A stretch of DNA of 64,000 nt from Hygrophila difformis. Its lineage: Eukaryota > Streptophyta > Magnoliopsida > Lamiales > Acanthaceae. This document shows, one piece after another, positions 23,277 to 35,326 of the stretch. The stretch is from NCBI GenBank assembly GCA_030278955.1, contig JAOANR010000003.1:36784054-36848053 (forward strand). The letters run 5' to 3'. The first letter of the stretch is position 1, and each line of letters starts with the position of its first letter. Below the pieces are notes generated by a model that saw only the letters and a program-made list of their open reading frames with translations, was not told the DNA's origin and did not search any database. The position numbers and the translations under genes were made by a program.

Positions 23277-24278
23277 GTAAGTGATGCTACATTGCTATCT
23301 CTATTTAGTCTTGTTGATGCGAGTTCTTCATCGTGAGTTGGGGTAAATAATTGAGAAGCTGGTAGATGATCCAATGACAATTCCTGGAAGCATTTTAAAA
23401 GATTGACGTCCTCAGATTAACCCATGAGCTTTGGGGAAAATTAGGTGTTTTTAATTATTATTCTTGCTTGTTCTTGGTCATAATATGTTGACATTGTTGT
23501 AACTGGAGTATGCATTTCAAGAAATAAATAATTTTGGATTCCCATATCATTCCCATAAAAGTGTCAATGTTTTGGTTTCTAATCTAATTATTTTGTTACA
23601 TCTCCAATGTTTTTCAGTGGTCATAGGGTTAGGTTTTATATATTCCGTTGTCCATCCTGTCCACGTTACGTTCTGCTTCTGCTCTTGTCCAGGATTAAAA
23701 AGGGCATATGTTCTGTTTAAATTTTGAATCGATTAGGGAATTCACTTCTAGGGTTAAATTGTATTTATCCTTCATCAATTCTTAGGGCTTGTTAAATTCT
23801 TTACGCATGGTTTTAATTTTTCTACCTTCGTGAACTTGCTTGTGTGGTTGGAATTGACGGAAGAATTTTGCAGTTTATTGCAACAATGATCAAAATCAAA
23901 TTATCCAACACTTGCCTCTTCACTGGGGTAACACTCTTTCAGGTTGAATTGATAAATCCGAAAAGGTTGAATTAGATCAATTCTCCTTTCGTGATATTTT
24001 TCTTAGCACATGCATGTTTTTTTGTAAGCATGCATCAAGTTTCTATGTATATGTTTACCCCTTAACCTAATTGATGTTGATTTTTATGTGCAAAGTTTCA
24101 ATTCATAGGTGAATTTTTTTTATCTTATGTGGAATTTTTTGTTACAATCTTTGCTGCTTAGCTCTTCTTTTTATAAAGTTTCAGCGGATTGATGATTGCA
24201 AAATTATGATTAATTTTTCCTCGTTTGTGTTCTTTGTAAGGTAGTCTTGAATTTTGCTCGGCTATATTATGCCTTATA

Positions 24279-24355
24279 TTTTATTCTCCTTCTTTCGTTG
24301 TCCATCATCTGTGCACTATTTTATTCTCCTTCTTTCGTTGTCCATCATCTGTGCA
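24279..24355. repeat. 40-bp tandem duplication in the Helitron
   Basis: A unit containing TTATTCTCCTTCTTTCGTTG and ending CATCTGTGCA occurs twice head to tail. Confidence 0.85.
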
Positions 24356-24515
24356 CACACTTTGTTGCTGCTTTGTATAGTGCCTATTAGTTGATTGAGT
24401 GGTGTTGATATCTTTCACGAATTCTAATGAAATTGCATTTTTTCTTTTGACAATGCTTTTAAGATTTCTCATTTGCATGAAGGCATGAAGCTTATGATTG
24501 TCGTTTGGCTTGCAG

Positions 24516-24641
24516 GCTTCTTTGGAGTTGAAGGAAAAAGTAATTGCTTCAAGGATTTTGTATAGCTCACATCTTGAAGTTGTCCAAAATGTTGTTCAGC
24601 TGCAAAATGCAAGTAATAATTGTGCCCTGGATGCATTGTGA
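24516..24641 (+). pseudogene. Captured exon-like block, coiled-coil character
   Basis: After GCTTGCAG the frame reads SLELKEKVIASRILYSSHLE and continues to a TGA at 24639-24641; past the stop it would continue ALASSHSHTTGE. Heptad-like hydrophobic spacing suggests a coiled coil. A plant motor or filament protein such as a kinesin tail is possible, but I cannot assign it. The internal stop marks it as dead. Confidence 0.35.
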
Positions 24642-25429
24642 GCTTTGGCTTCTTCTCATTCACATACTACTGGAGAAGTAAGAGATATGGGAAAGGCTAA
24701 AGGATTTTTCTACCATTGTGAGCTTTGACTCATGGTTGTTTTATGTTTTACTATTTGCTTTGTTCATTAGGTTCTATAGGTTCATTTGTGCTGCCTTTTC
24801 GAGTTTATATACTTCATATTTTTCTTTGTGTTGGTAATTGAGAATCTTTACCACCTGCAACCTTTTCTTAAGATTCTTTAACATGATTTTTGGCCCTTCC
24901 GGTAGCCTTAAAATCCATTTGAAGCAGTTTCAATATAAAATGAGCTAGTGGTGTACTGTCTTGAGAAACATGAGTTTATTTAGAGATTACTGACTTAGGA
25001 AAATAAAGTATTGGGGTTTTGTATGAAAATATATATTATCGTTACTCTCATATGCATTATGAAATGCAGGTTGAGTAGAAGTAGATACCTGGTGAAACAA
25101 ACCTAGCGCGTTGTTCATTCTTATGAGAAAATAAATAAATCCCGCTATAAGCATATTAAGAATCTCCTCGGCGCACTGTATTTATATGTTTATCCCTTTT
25201 GATTTTACCTCATTTATTTTCTTTTAATTTATCAACTCCAGTTACCACATATACATTGATGATCCCAACACGGTCATCCATCTCTTATTCTCTTCCTAAT
25301 TTGACATCTTGTTTGCAATTTGACTACCTAATTATTTTAAATTGGGTCACTTCTTTTATTCATGCCCTCTCTTTCTGTTATTAATTTTTTATTCTTTCTT
25401 GCTTGAAAAACTATTCTTGTAAGAGTAGA

Positions 25430-25495
25430 ATGGAGGTTTCTATTGCGAAGAAATTGAACAATGGCATGCTTGCTAAAATCAAGAGGATGTCTAAG
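25430..25495 (+). pseudogene. Exon-like block of unknown gene
   Basis: MEVSIAKKLNNGMLAKIKRM then SK, ending at a GTAGTC donor-like site. Another block near 25803 reads VTSIDDPVDCLLECWSLVNV after a GCAG acceptor. Both are inside the Helitron and unassigned. Confidence 0.3.
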
Positions 25496-26339
25496 GTAGT
25501 CGGGACTATATCTTTGACAGTGTTTGGGTTATTATGTTTTTTTTTTCGGTTATACTTTTAATTACGAATCCTTGAGTATAGTTTTGAGAAATGCTCTGTA
25601 TATGGTGAATTTAGTGCATTTTTTAAGCTATACATTTAGTGTATTTCATGAAGAAAAATATCAATACCTCTGCTCAGGCCTTCAAAATTGAAGAAAGAGT
25701 CTCTTTCGACCATGTTGGTTAGAATATAAGTAAACTGGAATAGCCTTCATCTTACGAGTTCCTTTTGATGAATATTTTTTTCTGAATCATTTCTGTTGCA
25801 GGTTACATCTATAGATGATCCTGTTGATTGTCTTCTTGAATGTTGGTCACTGGTCAATGTTTTAGGATATAGTCACTGTTAGGAAAAGTGAGAAAGCTTC
25901 AGATCCTGGTGCATCTTACATTAAAGTTCGCTAAATCTACCTATCATTGAGGTTTGTTCCCTGATTTCTGAAAAGAATAATTAGCTTACCGCTGATGGCT
26001 GAGTCAATTATCATTTTGTTATTGAATACTATTTTTAGCTCATTGGAACCTTAACAGATTCTTGACATAGGTGGTTTATGTTTTTGAGTTAGACATTACA
26101 ATAACGCAATCCTATTCCTCACAGTTCTAGAGCATACTTTGTGTTTCTTTAAATCTGGTATCATCAAGCATTGCAAACTAATTCTCCATAAACATCTTGA
26201 ATTAAATGACATCCATTGTTTTTTAACAAACTCATGACATCTTAATCATTTTATCTGAAGCTGTTTATACGGTTTCTCCAATAAGGTGCATTGTCATTTT
26301 GCTTATTTTTCATGGTACTTCATGCACTTCACGTCCCCT

Positions 26340-26490
26340 GACTTCCAACTTTTAGGTTGGGGGTTCGATTCCCCACCCGGCCCTCTATCCCTCCCTTTTG
26401 TCCCTTTGTAATTTGCGTGGCATGGGTTCCCACCATCCATTTCCTAGCTGTAGAGCTATACATCAAAAAAAAAGGGAAAAAAAACTTTTA
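26340..26490 (+). other. Possible SINE-like remnant (tRNA B-box, A-run)
   Basis: GGGGGTTCGATTCCCCACCC fits a Pol III B box with its T-arm stem, and an A-rich tail follows at 26464-26485. No convincing A box lies upstream, so this is either the 3' part of a tRNA-derived SINE or chance. Confidence 0.35.
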
Positions 26491-27977
26491 TGCGTCAGTC
26501 TGGCAAGACTGGTGGTTCAATTTCTTTGTAATTAATCATTTAGTTTACCTATTATTTGTTGCATATAACCATGATTGAGGTGATCTATAAATCATCCAAT
26601 GTTGGTAGCATCACAAAACAGAGAGAATATCCATGATCAATCGATCAGGAGCTAATGCATTACATCATGCTTGGTAGTTGGTACATCCTACGCCCTATAT
26701 TATTGTTGGATTTTCATATATGTTGCTTGACTATAAGTCTGAAAATTCAAAACATTTAAGTTTCAATATTAAAGCTTAATCCAATCTATGTAATTATAAT
26801 TATAAATTATTATTAAGAATATTTATATTTTTTAAACAAAAAAACTAAATCTACAAGTATTGATTACAATGACAACTATTACAATGGACAGATCAATAAA
26901 GATACACAAATGACAACTATTACACTAAATAAATAAAGCTTTTGTACAAATGTTTTATCTCATGTATTTTGGACAATATTTATCAAATAAATTAAATTAA
27001 ATCGCTAAGCCTTGAGGATATGAACCATGCTGTCGTTTCTTGAGACCTGAAACCAAGTAAAATTATTTCTTGAGCGTGACTTTTCTCAAATTTTCTTACA
27101 ATGGTTTCAGGATTTGAACCATGTTGTTTTTGCTGTTGTTTATGGGTTCCAAAATGGCACTCCATAGGCGACAATGCGTACTTCAAAATGGACATGGGCA
27201 AGCAAACTCCATGCAATTGTCATCCGCCACATCTTCGATGGGTTTCTCTTTCTGTTATAGGTAATTTTCCCCTCTGGAATGCCCTAATTTATGTACTCAA
27301 ATTTTAATTATGTGATCATTCCAATGGCAAACCTGGGAAGAGATAGCTGATTATCTGTCTAATTTGTTTGAATTGCCTGACTTTGTAGTTTGTAGTTTAG
27401 CTATAAATGGAAGTTCCAATGCTTTTCATTGGTTTTTTTTAACATTCTCTCTGTTCACAGTCTCGCCATGCATCCTATGTCTACGAAACATCAACTGTCA
27501 AAAAATTAAATCTTTAAAAATCTGGTAGCAAGTCAAAGTTTAGCCAGAATAAGAGATATTCTATCATTTGGGGTGTGTTACACTGTTACTTTTGCTAAAC
27601 ACGATTTGTTTATGTAAGGCTATTGCATTGTTTTGGAAGCCTTAAGTTATGTCTTCCGAGGAACACAAGAAGATTTAAAAAACTAGATTCGCATCACTTA
27701 TGCCTGAGCTGCGTGCAGTGGTCATTTTACTTTTCATGTTCATGTTTATCATATAAACACTTATTACTTTAGAAAATTCACCCGGTTCTTTTTGGCCTTA
27801 TCTTGGCCTTATCTGGTGTTCCACACTTCCACTTTCTTATTACTTATTTATTTTGTTCAATAAATACATGGAAATTGGAATACACTAAGACTCAAGAATA
27901 AAAGCTTTTCTCATACATCCACTACAAATTATTTTCAATTGAACTTTACAAATCAGTTATAAAACCCACTCGTCGGC

Positions 27978-28011
27978 CCGCGCAGCGTAGCGCGCGGCAG
28001 TCGAATTCTAG
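27978..28011 (+). terminator. Helitron 3' end: hairpin and CTAG
   Basis: CCGCGC (27978-27983) pairs with GCGCGG (27992-27997) over an 8-nt loop; CAGTCGAATT and the terminal CTAG follow. This is the canonical rolling-circle termination structure of Helitrons. Confidence 0.9.
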
Positions 28012-29095
28012 TATATATATATATATAGTTGTTATATGGAGTTGGTGGGTAACGTTTAATTGTTCATATGGTTTGTTGGGATGTGGATTGGAGATTATTG
28101 AAGTTTATGTAAATGAGGCTTCCTTTTTGAATACTTGTTAGCTCTTGCATTGTTGATTTAGAAAGCATGAATTATTTGATGTGTGGACTATGCTTGGATT
28201 AAATTGGATTGCTTGCTATAATGTTTTGGTGTTCGATGTGGGATGGAAGAAAGGGGGTTGAATGTGAATGTTGGACAAGGTGATTGGGGATGAATGTTGG
28301 TGTTGGAGGAAGGGATTATTGTGTTGGTATTGCGATGAGAACTATTTTTATTCTTATGATGGTATTGTTGTGTAGGGACAACCGTAATTTTATATCAAGC
28401 CGTTGTGGAAAATGAAGATGTTCAACCGGAAAGCTTTGAAGACTTATGATAAAGGCAAGGTTTAGAATAGCAAATTAGATAGGGGTTAGGAATAGACTAG
28501 TATAGTCTATGTTGCCTTAGTATTGGGAACTCTCGTGTGTACGGATTCCCTGCGTATAATGAGGATGCCTTAGAATTAGGCTAGAACTGTTCACGAATAT
28601 CTCACTAATTATTATGCTCATAATCTGGAACTTAGTTTGCGAATAGAGAAGATCTACCATGCCTTAGTTTAGGATGGAATCTTGCGTTGCTTCTATTTTG
28701 ATGTATGAGTTGAGTGCCGATACGTGGGACTTGGCACACCCCTGATTATACTTAACTCGCGATGAGTTGCTTATCTTGTCATGATGCGTTGATTTGCGTA
28801 TGGACATGTGTTGATATGATTGTGAACTTAAATTATGCTTCCGAGGGTATTGGATACCCTATGCTTACGAGTCGGTATCCGATTGGGCATAGTTAGTATT
28901 TTATCCTGGGCATGGAGACTGATAAGGATTTTATATCCGTAGTCTGAAAATTTGGCTGATAAAGGACTCATGACCCTTAGCCTGACCCGCTTGCCGTAAG
29001 CCACGTTCTCAGCTGTTAGTGTCCGCGGCGGGGGCACTGTGGGTATGTCTTCCGACCATTAAGGGGAGTGGACCCTTATATGGGGGGAAATGCCG
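28012..29095 (+). repeat. Element G 3' LTR, right part, truncated
   Basis: Continues the LTR from the TA run (matches 14700-15772) and stops near ATGGGGGGAAATGCCG, where LINE coding sequence begins. About 760 bp of LTR present in the 5' copy are missing. Confidence 0.85.
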
Positions 29096-30754
29096 TAATT
29101 CACGTGGTCTCGAATGGCGGGAGGAGGCCGACGAATTAGCAAGAGACTAGATCGGGCTATGGTCAATCTTGCTTGGGAACAATTATTTGAGGATGGCAGG
29201 ATGCTGCACTTGCCTCGTGTCGGATCGAACCATTGTCCTTTAAAATTGTTGTGTGGCGGCAATGTGGCTTCCAGAGTTGCTAGTCCGTTTCGCTGGGAAT
29301 GTATGTGGAAGGAGCATAGCCTATATAAGGATTTGATTATAGAAAGCAAGCAAGAGGCGGGCAACGAACTGAAAAATATTCTTGATGAAGTTCGTGAAAG
29401 GTCGATCGTCTTCAACAAAAATATATTTGGGAATATTCAGGAGAGGAAGCGAAAGCTTAAAAACCGTATTATCGGCATTGAGAAATGTTTGGCTAGTGTT
29501 GACTCGGCATGGCTTTGGAGATTATATGACGAAGTTCGAGGTGAATTGAAAGGAGTTCTTGTTCAAGAAGAACTTATGTGGTATCAAAAAGCTTGTGATC
29601 CTTGGGTAAGGGTTGGAGATCAAAATACTAAATATTTCCATGCCAAGACGAAAATTCGAAGGAAGAGGAGCAAGATTTATGGACTGGAATTGGAAGATGG
29701 GCAGTGGGTTGAGGAACAAGACAGGTTGCAAGCTCACACTATTGAATATTTTGGCTCCATGTTTGATATCCCTTCTACTGTTGCAACTGGAGATGACCTT
29801 CCTGCTCTAACGCCAATTCATGCACTCCATAAGCAAGAATTGGACTCAGCTGTTACAAATAAAGAGGTCGTGGATGCATTGTTTTCAATGAGGTCATTTT
29901 CTACCCCGGGTCCGGATGGCTTTCCCGCGGGCTTTCGGCTCAAAGACCCAATTATTACACTTGTGCAAGAAGCGATATTCAGTAGACGGATACCTGAGAG
30001 TCTGGCCACGCATTCCTTTGTCTTCTTCCGAAGGTGGAAGCGCCCGACCCCTAAAACAATTTCAGCCTCTAACGCTTTGTAATGTGGCCTTCAAGATTAT
30101 AACCAAAGTTCTGGTCCATCACCTACGAACCTATCCTTTGTGAGTTATTGGACCTAACCAGTCTGCCTTCTTGCCGGGTAGGGGTACTTATGATAATGGT
30201 ATACTGTTACAGAAATTGTAGCTTCTATGGAAAGCCCGCGGTCGACTTCTAAGGCGGCCGTTATTAAAATCGATCTCACTAAAGCTTTTAATATGGTGAG
30301 TTGGCAATTCTTGGATGAGTGCCTGCTTGAATTGGAATTGCCAGGACATTGTAGGAAGCTTATTACGGCGTGTGTCACATCCTCTAGCTTCTCTACCCAA
30401 TGGAATGGTTCGCCCATAGGAAATATTAAAGCTCGGCGTGGCCTGTGACAGGTGACCCATTGTCACCTTACTTATTTGTGATAGTGATGGAGAAACTATC
30501 TAAGACTATTCTGGAAGCTGTCCATAATGGCTGCTGGAAGCCTTTGAAATTATGTGCTGGGGGCATAGGGATTTCTCACTTAATGCTCGCTGACGATCAC
30601 ATTTTTTTGTGCAGAATTGGAGGAGAAAAGTATTAATAGTATGGCATCTATTTTATCCAGGTTTGGCTCCCGTTCCGGCCTACACATGGACCTGGACAAA
30701 TCAAATGCATTTTGCTCGCCTAATGCCTCGGTCGCTGACTTTGCTTTGCTGGAA
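29096..30754 (+). pseudogene. LINE ORF2 fragment: endonuclease tail and reverse transcriptase, 5' part
   Basis: Starts inside the endonuclease (FTWSRMAGGGRRISKRLDR, then LPRVGSNHCPL, which keeps the catalytic-region His). It goes on through the linker (WYQKACDPWVRVGDQNTKYF), the RT start (FSTPGPDGFPAGF), fingers and palm (PISxCNVAFKIITKVL-like, QSAFLPGR, IDLTKAFNMVSW, GDPLSPYLFVIVME) and the catalytic LADD (HLMLADDHIFLC). Frameshifts lie near 30030, 30200 and 30445, and sequence is missing after AGFRLKD. It ends at 30754, where element C is inserted, and resumes at 38353. Confidence 0.88.
30750..30754. repeat. Target site duplication of element C, left
   Basis: TGGAA, last five LINE bases before the 5' LTR. 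The right copy at 38353-38357 is TGGAG. Confidence 0.75.
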
Positions 30755-33698
30755 TGTAATACCCGAGAATTTTGCAACATAAAATAAATAAATAAATAGA
30801 TAAATAATTAAAAATGAATAAATAAATATAATAAATAAATGAATATAATAAATAAATAAATAAAAGAAGAAATGAGAAAAGGAATTTAATTCAAGAAGGA
30901 ATTAAGTATCCAAGAACCCGTGAAGTCGAAAATAATTTAATTAAATAAATTATCGCGCGGGAACCAAATATAGATGGACTTAATATTTCGAACCCGAAAT
31001 TAATTTGAGGTCCCAAATAAATTTGAAATAGGATTTAAAGTTCAAGAGATAGCCCAAGAAAATAGAAGGAGAAAGGCCCAAAGAGAAGACAAAGGCCCAA
31101 AATGAAGGAGGAAGAGGAAAGGCTCAAAGGGATTGCATGACTCGGCCCAGACCGCGGCCCAGTCTGGGTCCGTGCGGGGTTAGGGCAAACCCCGCGCCAA
31201 CCCCACGCCAACCTCGCAGCCTGCTACACTTGACGCGTTTTGGCGATTTTCTTACCATATTTTCGTGTCCCGACGATGGAAACTCGATCACCAACGGGGG
31301 AAAGGTATTATGGACGAAATTTTGGTGATCCTAATACCCTTTACCAGATTTTCTAACCCCCATTCACCCTCCAAACCACCTCTAAACTCTCTCAAACTTC
31401 TCTCAAACCGAAAACCCCATATTCTCTTGTGTTCTTGCCTTCCGATCACTTTCCGACGAACAAACCGGAGAAAGGAGGACGTGGAGAGGAAGTATTCAGA
31501 CCCTAGATAGTGGTAAGATGAAGTCTTGAACTTCGTTTCATAGTTTTCGTCGGATTTAGATTCTAACTTATGGTTTTTATTCTCAAAAACACAAATCGGA
31601 GCCAAAGGAAGAAGAATCGACTTGAGGAGATTCGTTCGTGACATCCCGTGGATTCCGGACGACCCCGTGACCTCCTAGACATCATCCCCACTGTAAGTTA
31701 ATACTTACTTGGTTTTGGGTGACTTAAAATGCAACCAAACATATGGATTTAATAACTCTAAAATCTATCAACACGAAAAACCCTCGGCGCAACAATTTTA
31801 TGCGAATTTTTCGAACCCTTAAAACTGCTCAAACGAAAAAACTTAAAACATGAAAAACGTTCCTAAGACATAGGTCTACTTCGTGTAAAATTTTCATAAT
31901 TTTTCATTGCGTTTTGATATCCAAAAACGGCCGAGAACCAACCTTCCAGGAGAGTCGAACTTGAAACTGTGACAGATTTGAAATCGAACAAAAACCCCTA
32001 TTTTGAGAGTTCAAACCGAAAAACTCAAAACTAGACTTTTAATCCTAACACATAAATCTAGGTTGTGTAAAAATTTCAGACATTTTCGTTGATGTTTGCT
32101 ATCTCAAATCGCATCGAATATAAACTGTTTTGACAACACGTTTTCGAAATCTGCCTGTGAACATGTCCGAACTTGATGAGCCTGTTTCTATATTTTCAAG
32201 TTCGACTTGATCTTTGCAATCTAAATGAAAGTTGTAGATAATCCTGTCTAGTATGTGTGTTTAAAATTTCAGAATTCTTAGAGTCCATTTGATATGTCAA
32301 AAAGTCGATTTTCTAAACTGTGTTAAAACTGCCACCGGACAGTGAACTATTTTTGCATTAAACTCAATTTTTGACATGTTTTCTCAACTTATTTCGAAAT
32401 TGTTAAAACACGAAAGTTGTTCGTTAGGGTGTTTTTGATACACTGTGAAAATTTCAGATTTTTCGGACTTGAAACGAATTTTTAAATTAAAAAGGCGTAA
32501 ACTGTGACGCCAAATGACTTTTAAATCGAGAGATTTTGAAATTTCGAAATGAACGATCAAAGATTTGAAATACGATGCATCTATACTTTTGAAAACCCCC
32601 GATACATTAAATCAAAACGATACATGAGATACTATGGTGGAGGGTGAGTGTTCTGCAGGGTGCCCCTCTAGCCTTTCTCTTCGGGCCTATAATGGACGAG
32701 AGAATTTAGATGAGATATTACGCCAATCGGCGGGAGATACATGGCCTACACTCTCGGGATTGTCCGTATGGACTTCCCGAGGCTCCGGAGTGTTACTGGG
32801 TGTGGCAGATACGGCTGCAGGCCGCCGGATCACCGGCTATACAAGATACTTACGACACGGCTGCGGCCGCCGGATCAGCGGCTATACAAATTATTAAGAA
32901 ATGGTTACGGGGAAATAAAAGATTTAATATTTTTAAGTATTTATTTATTTATGTCTGTCTTTAAGTTATGCATTTAAAATTATGTCTTTAAATTTTCATA
33001 TCTTATTAAATTGTTATTATGAATTAAATGCATGTTCAAGTACACAATTAAATTATTAATTTTAAATTGATAGATGAATTGTTAGTATGCATGCCTCGGA
33101 GTAAAAATTTAATTATTTAATTAAACCTCTCTATACGTGTGTTAAATTATGATCTTGTGGAAATCCTTGTCTTTTCAAATATGTAATTAAATTATTATTA
33201 GATGAATAAAACTTAAATCATGTCTTGTATGCATATGCTTTTCTTAAATCTAATTAAAGATTTTGAAACCCCTTGATCATAGTAGGTGTTAACTTACTCA
33301 GGACGTTTTGCTGACCAAACCATATTTTTTTTCCTTTTTCTTTCAGAGTATGAGGATTATGCATCATCATATGCATACATGGGGACATTCGGGGAAAACT
33401 CTATTTTTAAATTCCTGCATTTAATTACAACTTGCATGAACGGGCCTGTTTAACCCGTGTTTTGGCCATGTCGGCCCTATACTTAAATTCCGCTGCATTA
33501 TACATATGTAAATATTACTTTCCGCTGCAACTTTGATATTATGATTTTTAAATTATAATATAATGGGTTGTTTGAATATTTTAAATTCTGAAAAAACCAT
33601 AGTCTTGCATCTCTTTAGCAAGCTCGAAGAAACCGTGTCTTGCTAGGGAGGTGTGGCGGTGACATCCCGGCCTGGGTTATCAAATCCGGGGTGTTACA
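30755..33698 (+). repeat. Element C 5' LTR (2.94 kb)
   Basis: From TGTAATACCCGAG to CCGGGGTGTTACA. It begins with an AAATA-type microsatellite, has a GC-rich stretch at 31140-31220 and holds two minisatellite units near 32820. Small open frames recur in the 3' LTR and show no family resemblance. Confidence 0.92.
32636..32890 (+). promoter_or_regulatory. Conserved LTR block with minisatellite, C 5' LTR
   Basis: Holds GGTGAGTGTTCTGCAGGGTG, then ACACTCTCGGGA, CCGTATGGACTTCCCGAGG and TCCGGAGTG, then a GCCGCCGGATCA-type unit of 45 bp (second unit partial). The same words occur in A, D and E LTRs, so it is likely functional, perhaps promoter or packaging; the role is inferred. Confidence 0.5.
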
Positions 33699-33701
33699 AA
33701 G

Positions 33702-33713
33702 TGGTATCAGAGC
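33702..33713 (+). promoter_or_regulatory. Primer binding site, element C
   Basis: TGGTATCAGAGC, initiator Met-tRNA complement. Confidence 0.93.
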
Positions 33714-34281
33714 CAGGTTTATTTTTAAAACTAGTATTATTATTTTTAAACTATTACGAGTATTATTTTAAACTAGTATTATGTTTAAAAATCCATTATT
33801 ATTTTAAAACTAACATTTTTTAGCCCAAAATTTTTTTTCTAAGCCCAAACCTTTTGAGCCCAAAATTTATTTTTCCTAGCCCAAATCTTTAGCCCAATAT
33901 TTAATTACTATGTTGGGCCCAATAACTTTGTTTTTACTTAAAGCCCAAATAATTTATTTCTTTCGGCCCAATATAGTGGCCCAAACCTTTTATCCTTATT
34001 CTTTTATAATCTATCCATGGAATAAATTTATTTTTAAAACTCATGGATAAATAAATGCATGCGTAAATTAAAATTTTATTGGGGGGATTTCATATGCATA
34101 TGCATACATAAATATTTGTACTAACCTCTTATGTGAATCGTATGTGATACCTAAACTTCTCACTCTAGTGTTCGACATGACCTTGAGACTTGACTTAGAA
34201 GCGCTAACTTGAGACTAACTTTGCCTTAGTCCTAGATCTTGATCACTTAGAAACTCATCTTCGCGTGCTTAATAACAGAAA
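33714..34281 (+). other. Element C leader
   Basis: AT-rich tract of TTTTTAAACTATTA-like repeats to about 33820, then some ten AGCCCAA/GGCCCAA words in 200 bp, then ordinary sequence to the gag start. No ORF comparable to the D upstream ORF is seen. Confidence 0.6.
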
Positions 34282-35046
34282 ATGGCACCTAAAGGAAGAC
34301 CTAACAATCCACCTATCCCACCCAACACCAACGAAGAGCCACGACAACCCGATGAACTAGTACAAGACGTTAGTGCACCCAATCAAGGAGGGGAAGTAGC
34401 CTCCATGCCTAAGAACTTAAGTGACCGATTGAGAGCTATAGAGGAAGCTGTGGTTGCCTTGGGAAATGCACTCATCAACCAAGGGCAAGGCAAGAGGAAA
34501 CGGGACCACAGAACCTATAACTACTCAGGAAGGAACCATATTCGGGGAGGCCCGAATAGACCACCTGAAGGCAACAATGGAGGAAACAGAGGGATAGTTT
34601 TCAACCATGGTGACTATACGCCACGATGCCCAAAATGTGGTAACCCACATTATGCGAAAGGATGCCCTAAGCCCGGAGCGTGCTTTCGGTGTGGTCGATT
34701 TGGTCATCGGCTGCGTGACTGCCGAACGCGGATAGAGAACATTAACAAGAGAGAGGACGTGACCATTAAACCTGACCAACCTCAGAACCCAAACAGTCGA
34801 GATGACAACCATGAAGCATTCATACCACGTTGCCTGCAGTGCCACCAAGCCCATCTGGTGCGCGAATACCCAAGGCGCGGGACTTGTTATAGATGTGGTG
34901 GAGAAGACCACATGATTAGAGAATGCAATGTTCGTGCGGAGATGATTGAGAAGAGGCTAGATTTGGCAAACCCTCAACAAGGAGATCAAGGAAGAGCTGT
35001 AGGACGATGGAATGCTGTAGACCAAGCGGACTTGCCAGCTCAGTGA
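34282..35046 (+). CDS. Capsid-less Gag derivative with two zinc-knuckle modules
   Basis: Open frame of 254 codons without interruption. Residues 1-69 (MAPKGRPNNPP... to NQGQ) match the Gag N-terminus of A and D. The frame then jumps straight to a basic linker (GKRKRDHRTYN); the roughly 150-residue capsid region is absent. Knuckles follow at 116-128 (C-x2-C-x3-H-x4-C), 134-147 (C-FR-C-GRFGHRLRD-C), 184-196 (degenerate, last Cys replaced by Tyr) and 202-215 (C-YR-C-GGEDHMIRE-C). Related Gags have one such pair, so the nucleocapsid module is doubled. The end (NAVDQADLPAQ) coincides with the Gag-protease border of D. It probably binds nucleic acid but should not assemble a shell by itself. Start chosen at the MAP shared with D and E. 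Confidence 0.85.
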   Translation: MAPKGRPNNPPIPPNTNEEPRQPDELVQDVSAPNQGGEVASMPKNLSDRLRAIEEAVVALGNALINQGQGKRKRDHRTYNYSGRNHIRGGPNRPPEGNNGGNRGIVFNHGDYTPRCPKCGNPHYAKGCPKPGACFRCGRFGHRLRDCRTRIENINKREDVTIKPDQPQNPNSRDDNHEAFIPRCLQCHQAHLVREYPRRGTCYRCGGEDHMIRECNVRAEMIEKRLDLANPQQGDQGRAVGRWNAVDQADLPAQ

Positions 35047-35096
35047 GAATGATTGTATACAACGTTACCCAACCCTGGGTCAAACCGATCCAACAA

Positions 35097-35136
35097 CAGT
35101 TATGGGGACATAACTGTAATCTTAAGGGGAGGAGGA
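35097..35136 (+). promoter_or_regulatory. Second hairpin and purine tract, element C
   Basis: CAGTTATG-GGGA-CATAACTG (35097-35116), TAATC, then TTAAGGGGAGGAGGA and, at once, TGTAACGACCCG, which itself looks like an LTR start. It lies about 230 bp before the real 3' LTR. Confidence 0.65.
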
Positions 35137-35326
35137 TGTAACGACCCGAATATTCTAATCCGAATATTTTGTATTTCAAATAAACAAATCCAAATTGTTT
35201 TGAACTACGTTATGGCTTGATCCCTTCACCGGGTACGTAGGCAGCTTAGAAATTTCAATTCTAAGTTCAGTCACAAAATAATAAAAAAAAGAAAAAATCC
35301 TTAGCACGAAAAAAAAAGCCGAAACA

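Larger units (their letters stand above)
21223..28011 (+). mobile_element. Non-autonomous Helitron with captured sequence
   Basis: The interruption of the G 3' LTR begins TCTAATATATATATATACC and ends CTAG, between host A and T, without target duplication, as the uninterrupted 5' LTR (ATAAATATATATATATATAG) shows. A GC hairpin stands 10 nt before CTAG. These are the defining Helitron features. No Rep/helicase motif is seen in 6.8 kb, so it depended on a helper. The interior looks like fragments of host genes: a GC-rich 5'-UTR-like start, T-rich introns, and several exon-like blocks with GT/AG borders. Confidence 0.88.
13320..29095 (+). mobile_element. Element G: large LTR element without genes, split by a Helitron
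   Basis: The 5' LTR is 13320-16529, the PBS begins at 16533, the interior runs to 19849, and the 3' LTR is 19850-21222 plus 28012-29095 around the Helitron. It starts TGTAACATCCCG and its 5' LTR ends GGGGCGTTACA. The 3.3 kb interior shows no gag or pol, so it fits a LARD (large retrotransposon derivative). The last part of the 3' LTR is deleted. Confidence 0.85.

Noticed and set aside
26992..27307. Overlapping ORFs of 68-74 codons inside the Helitron as a captured gene
   Set aside because: Frames on both strands are open, internal stops break the most exon-like reading, and no family is recognisable; too weak to list.
31265..31644. ORFs of 81-118 codons in C LTRs (repeated at 35873-36252)
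   Set aside because: Present only as LTR repeats, open on both strands, no recognisable domain.
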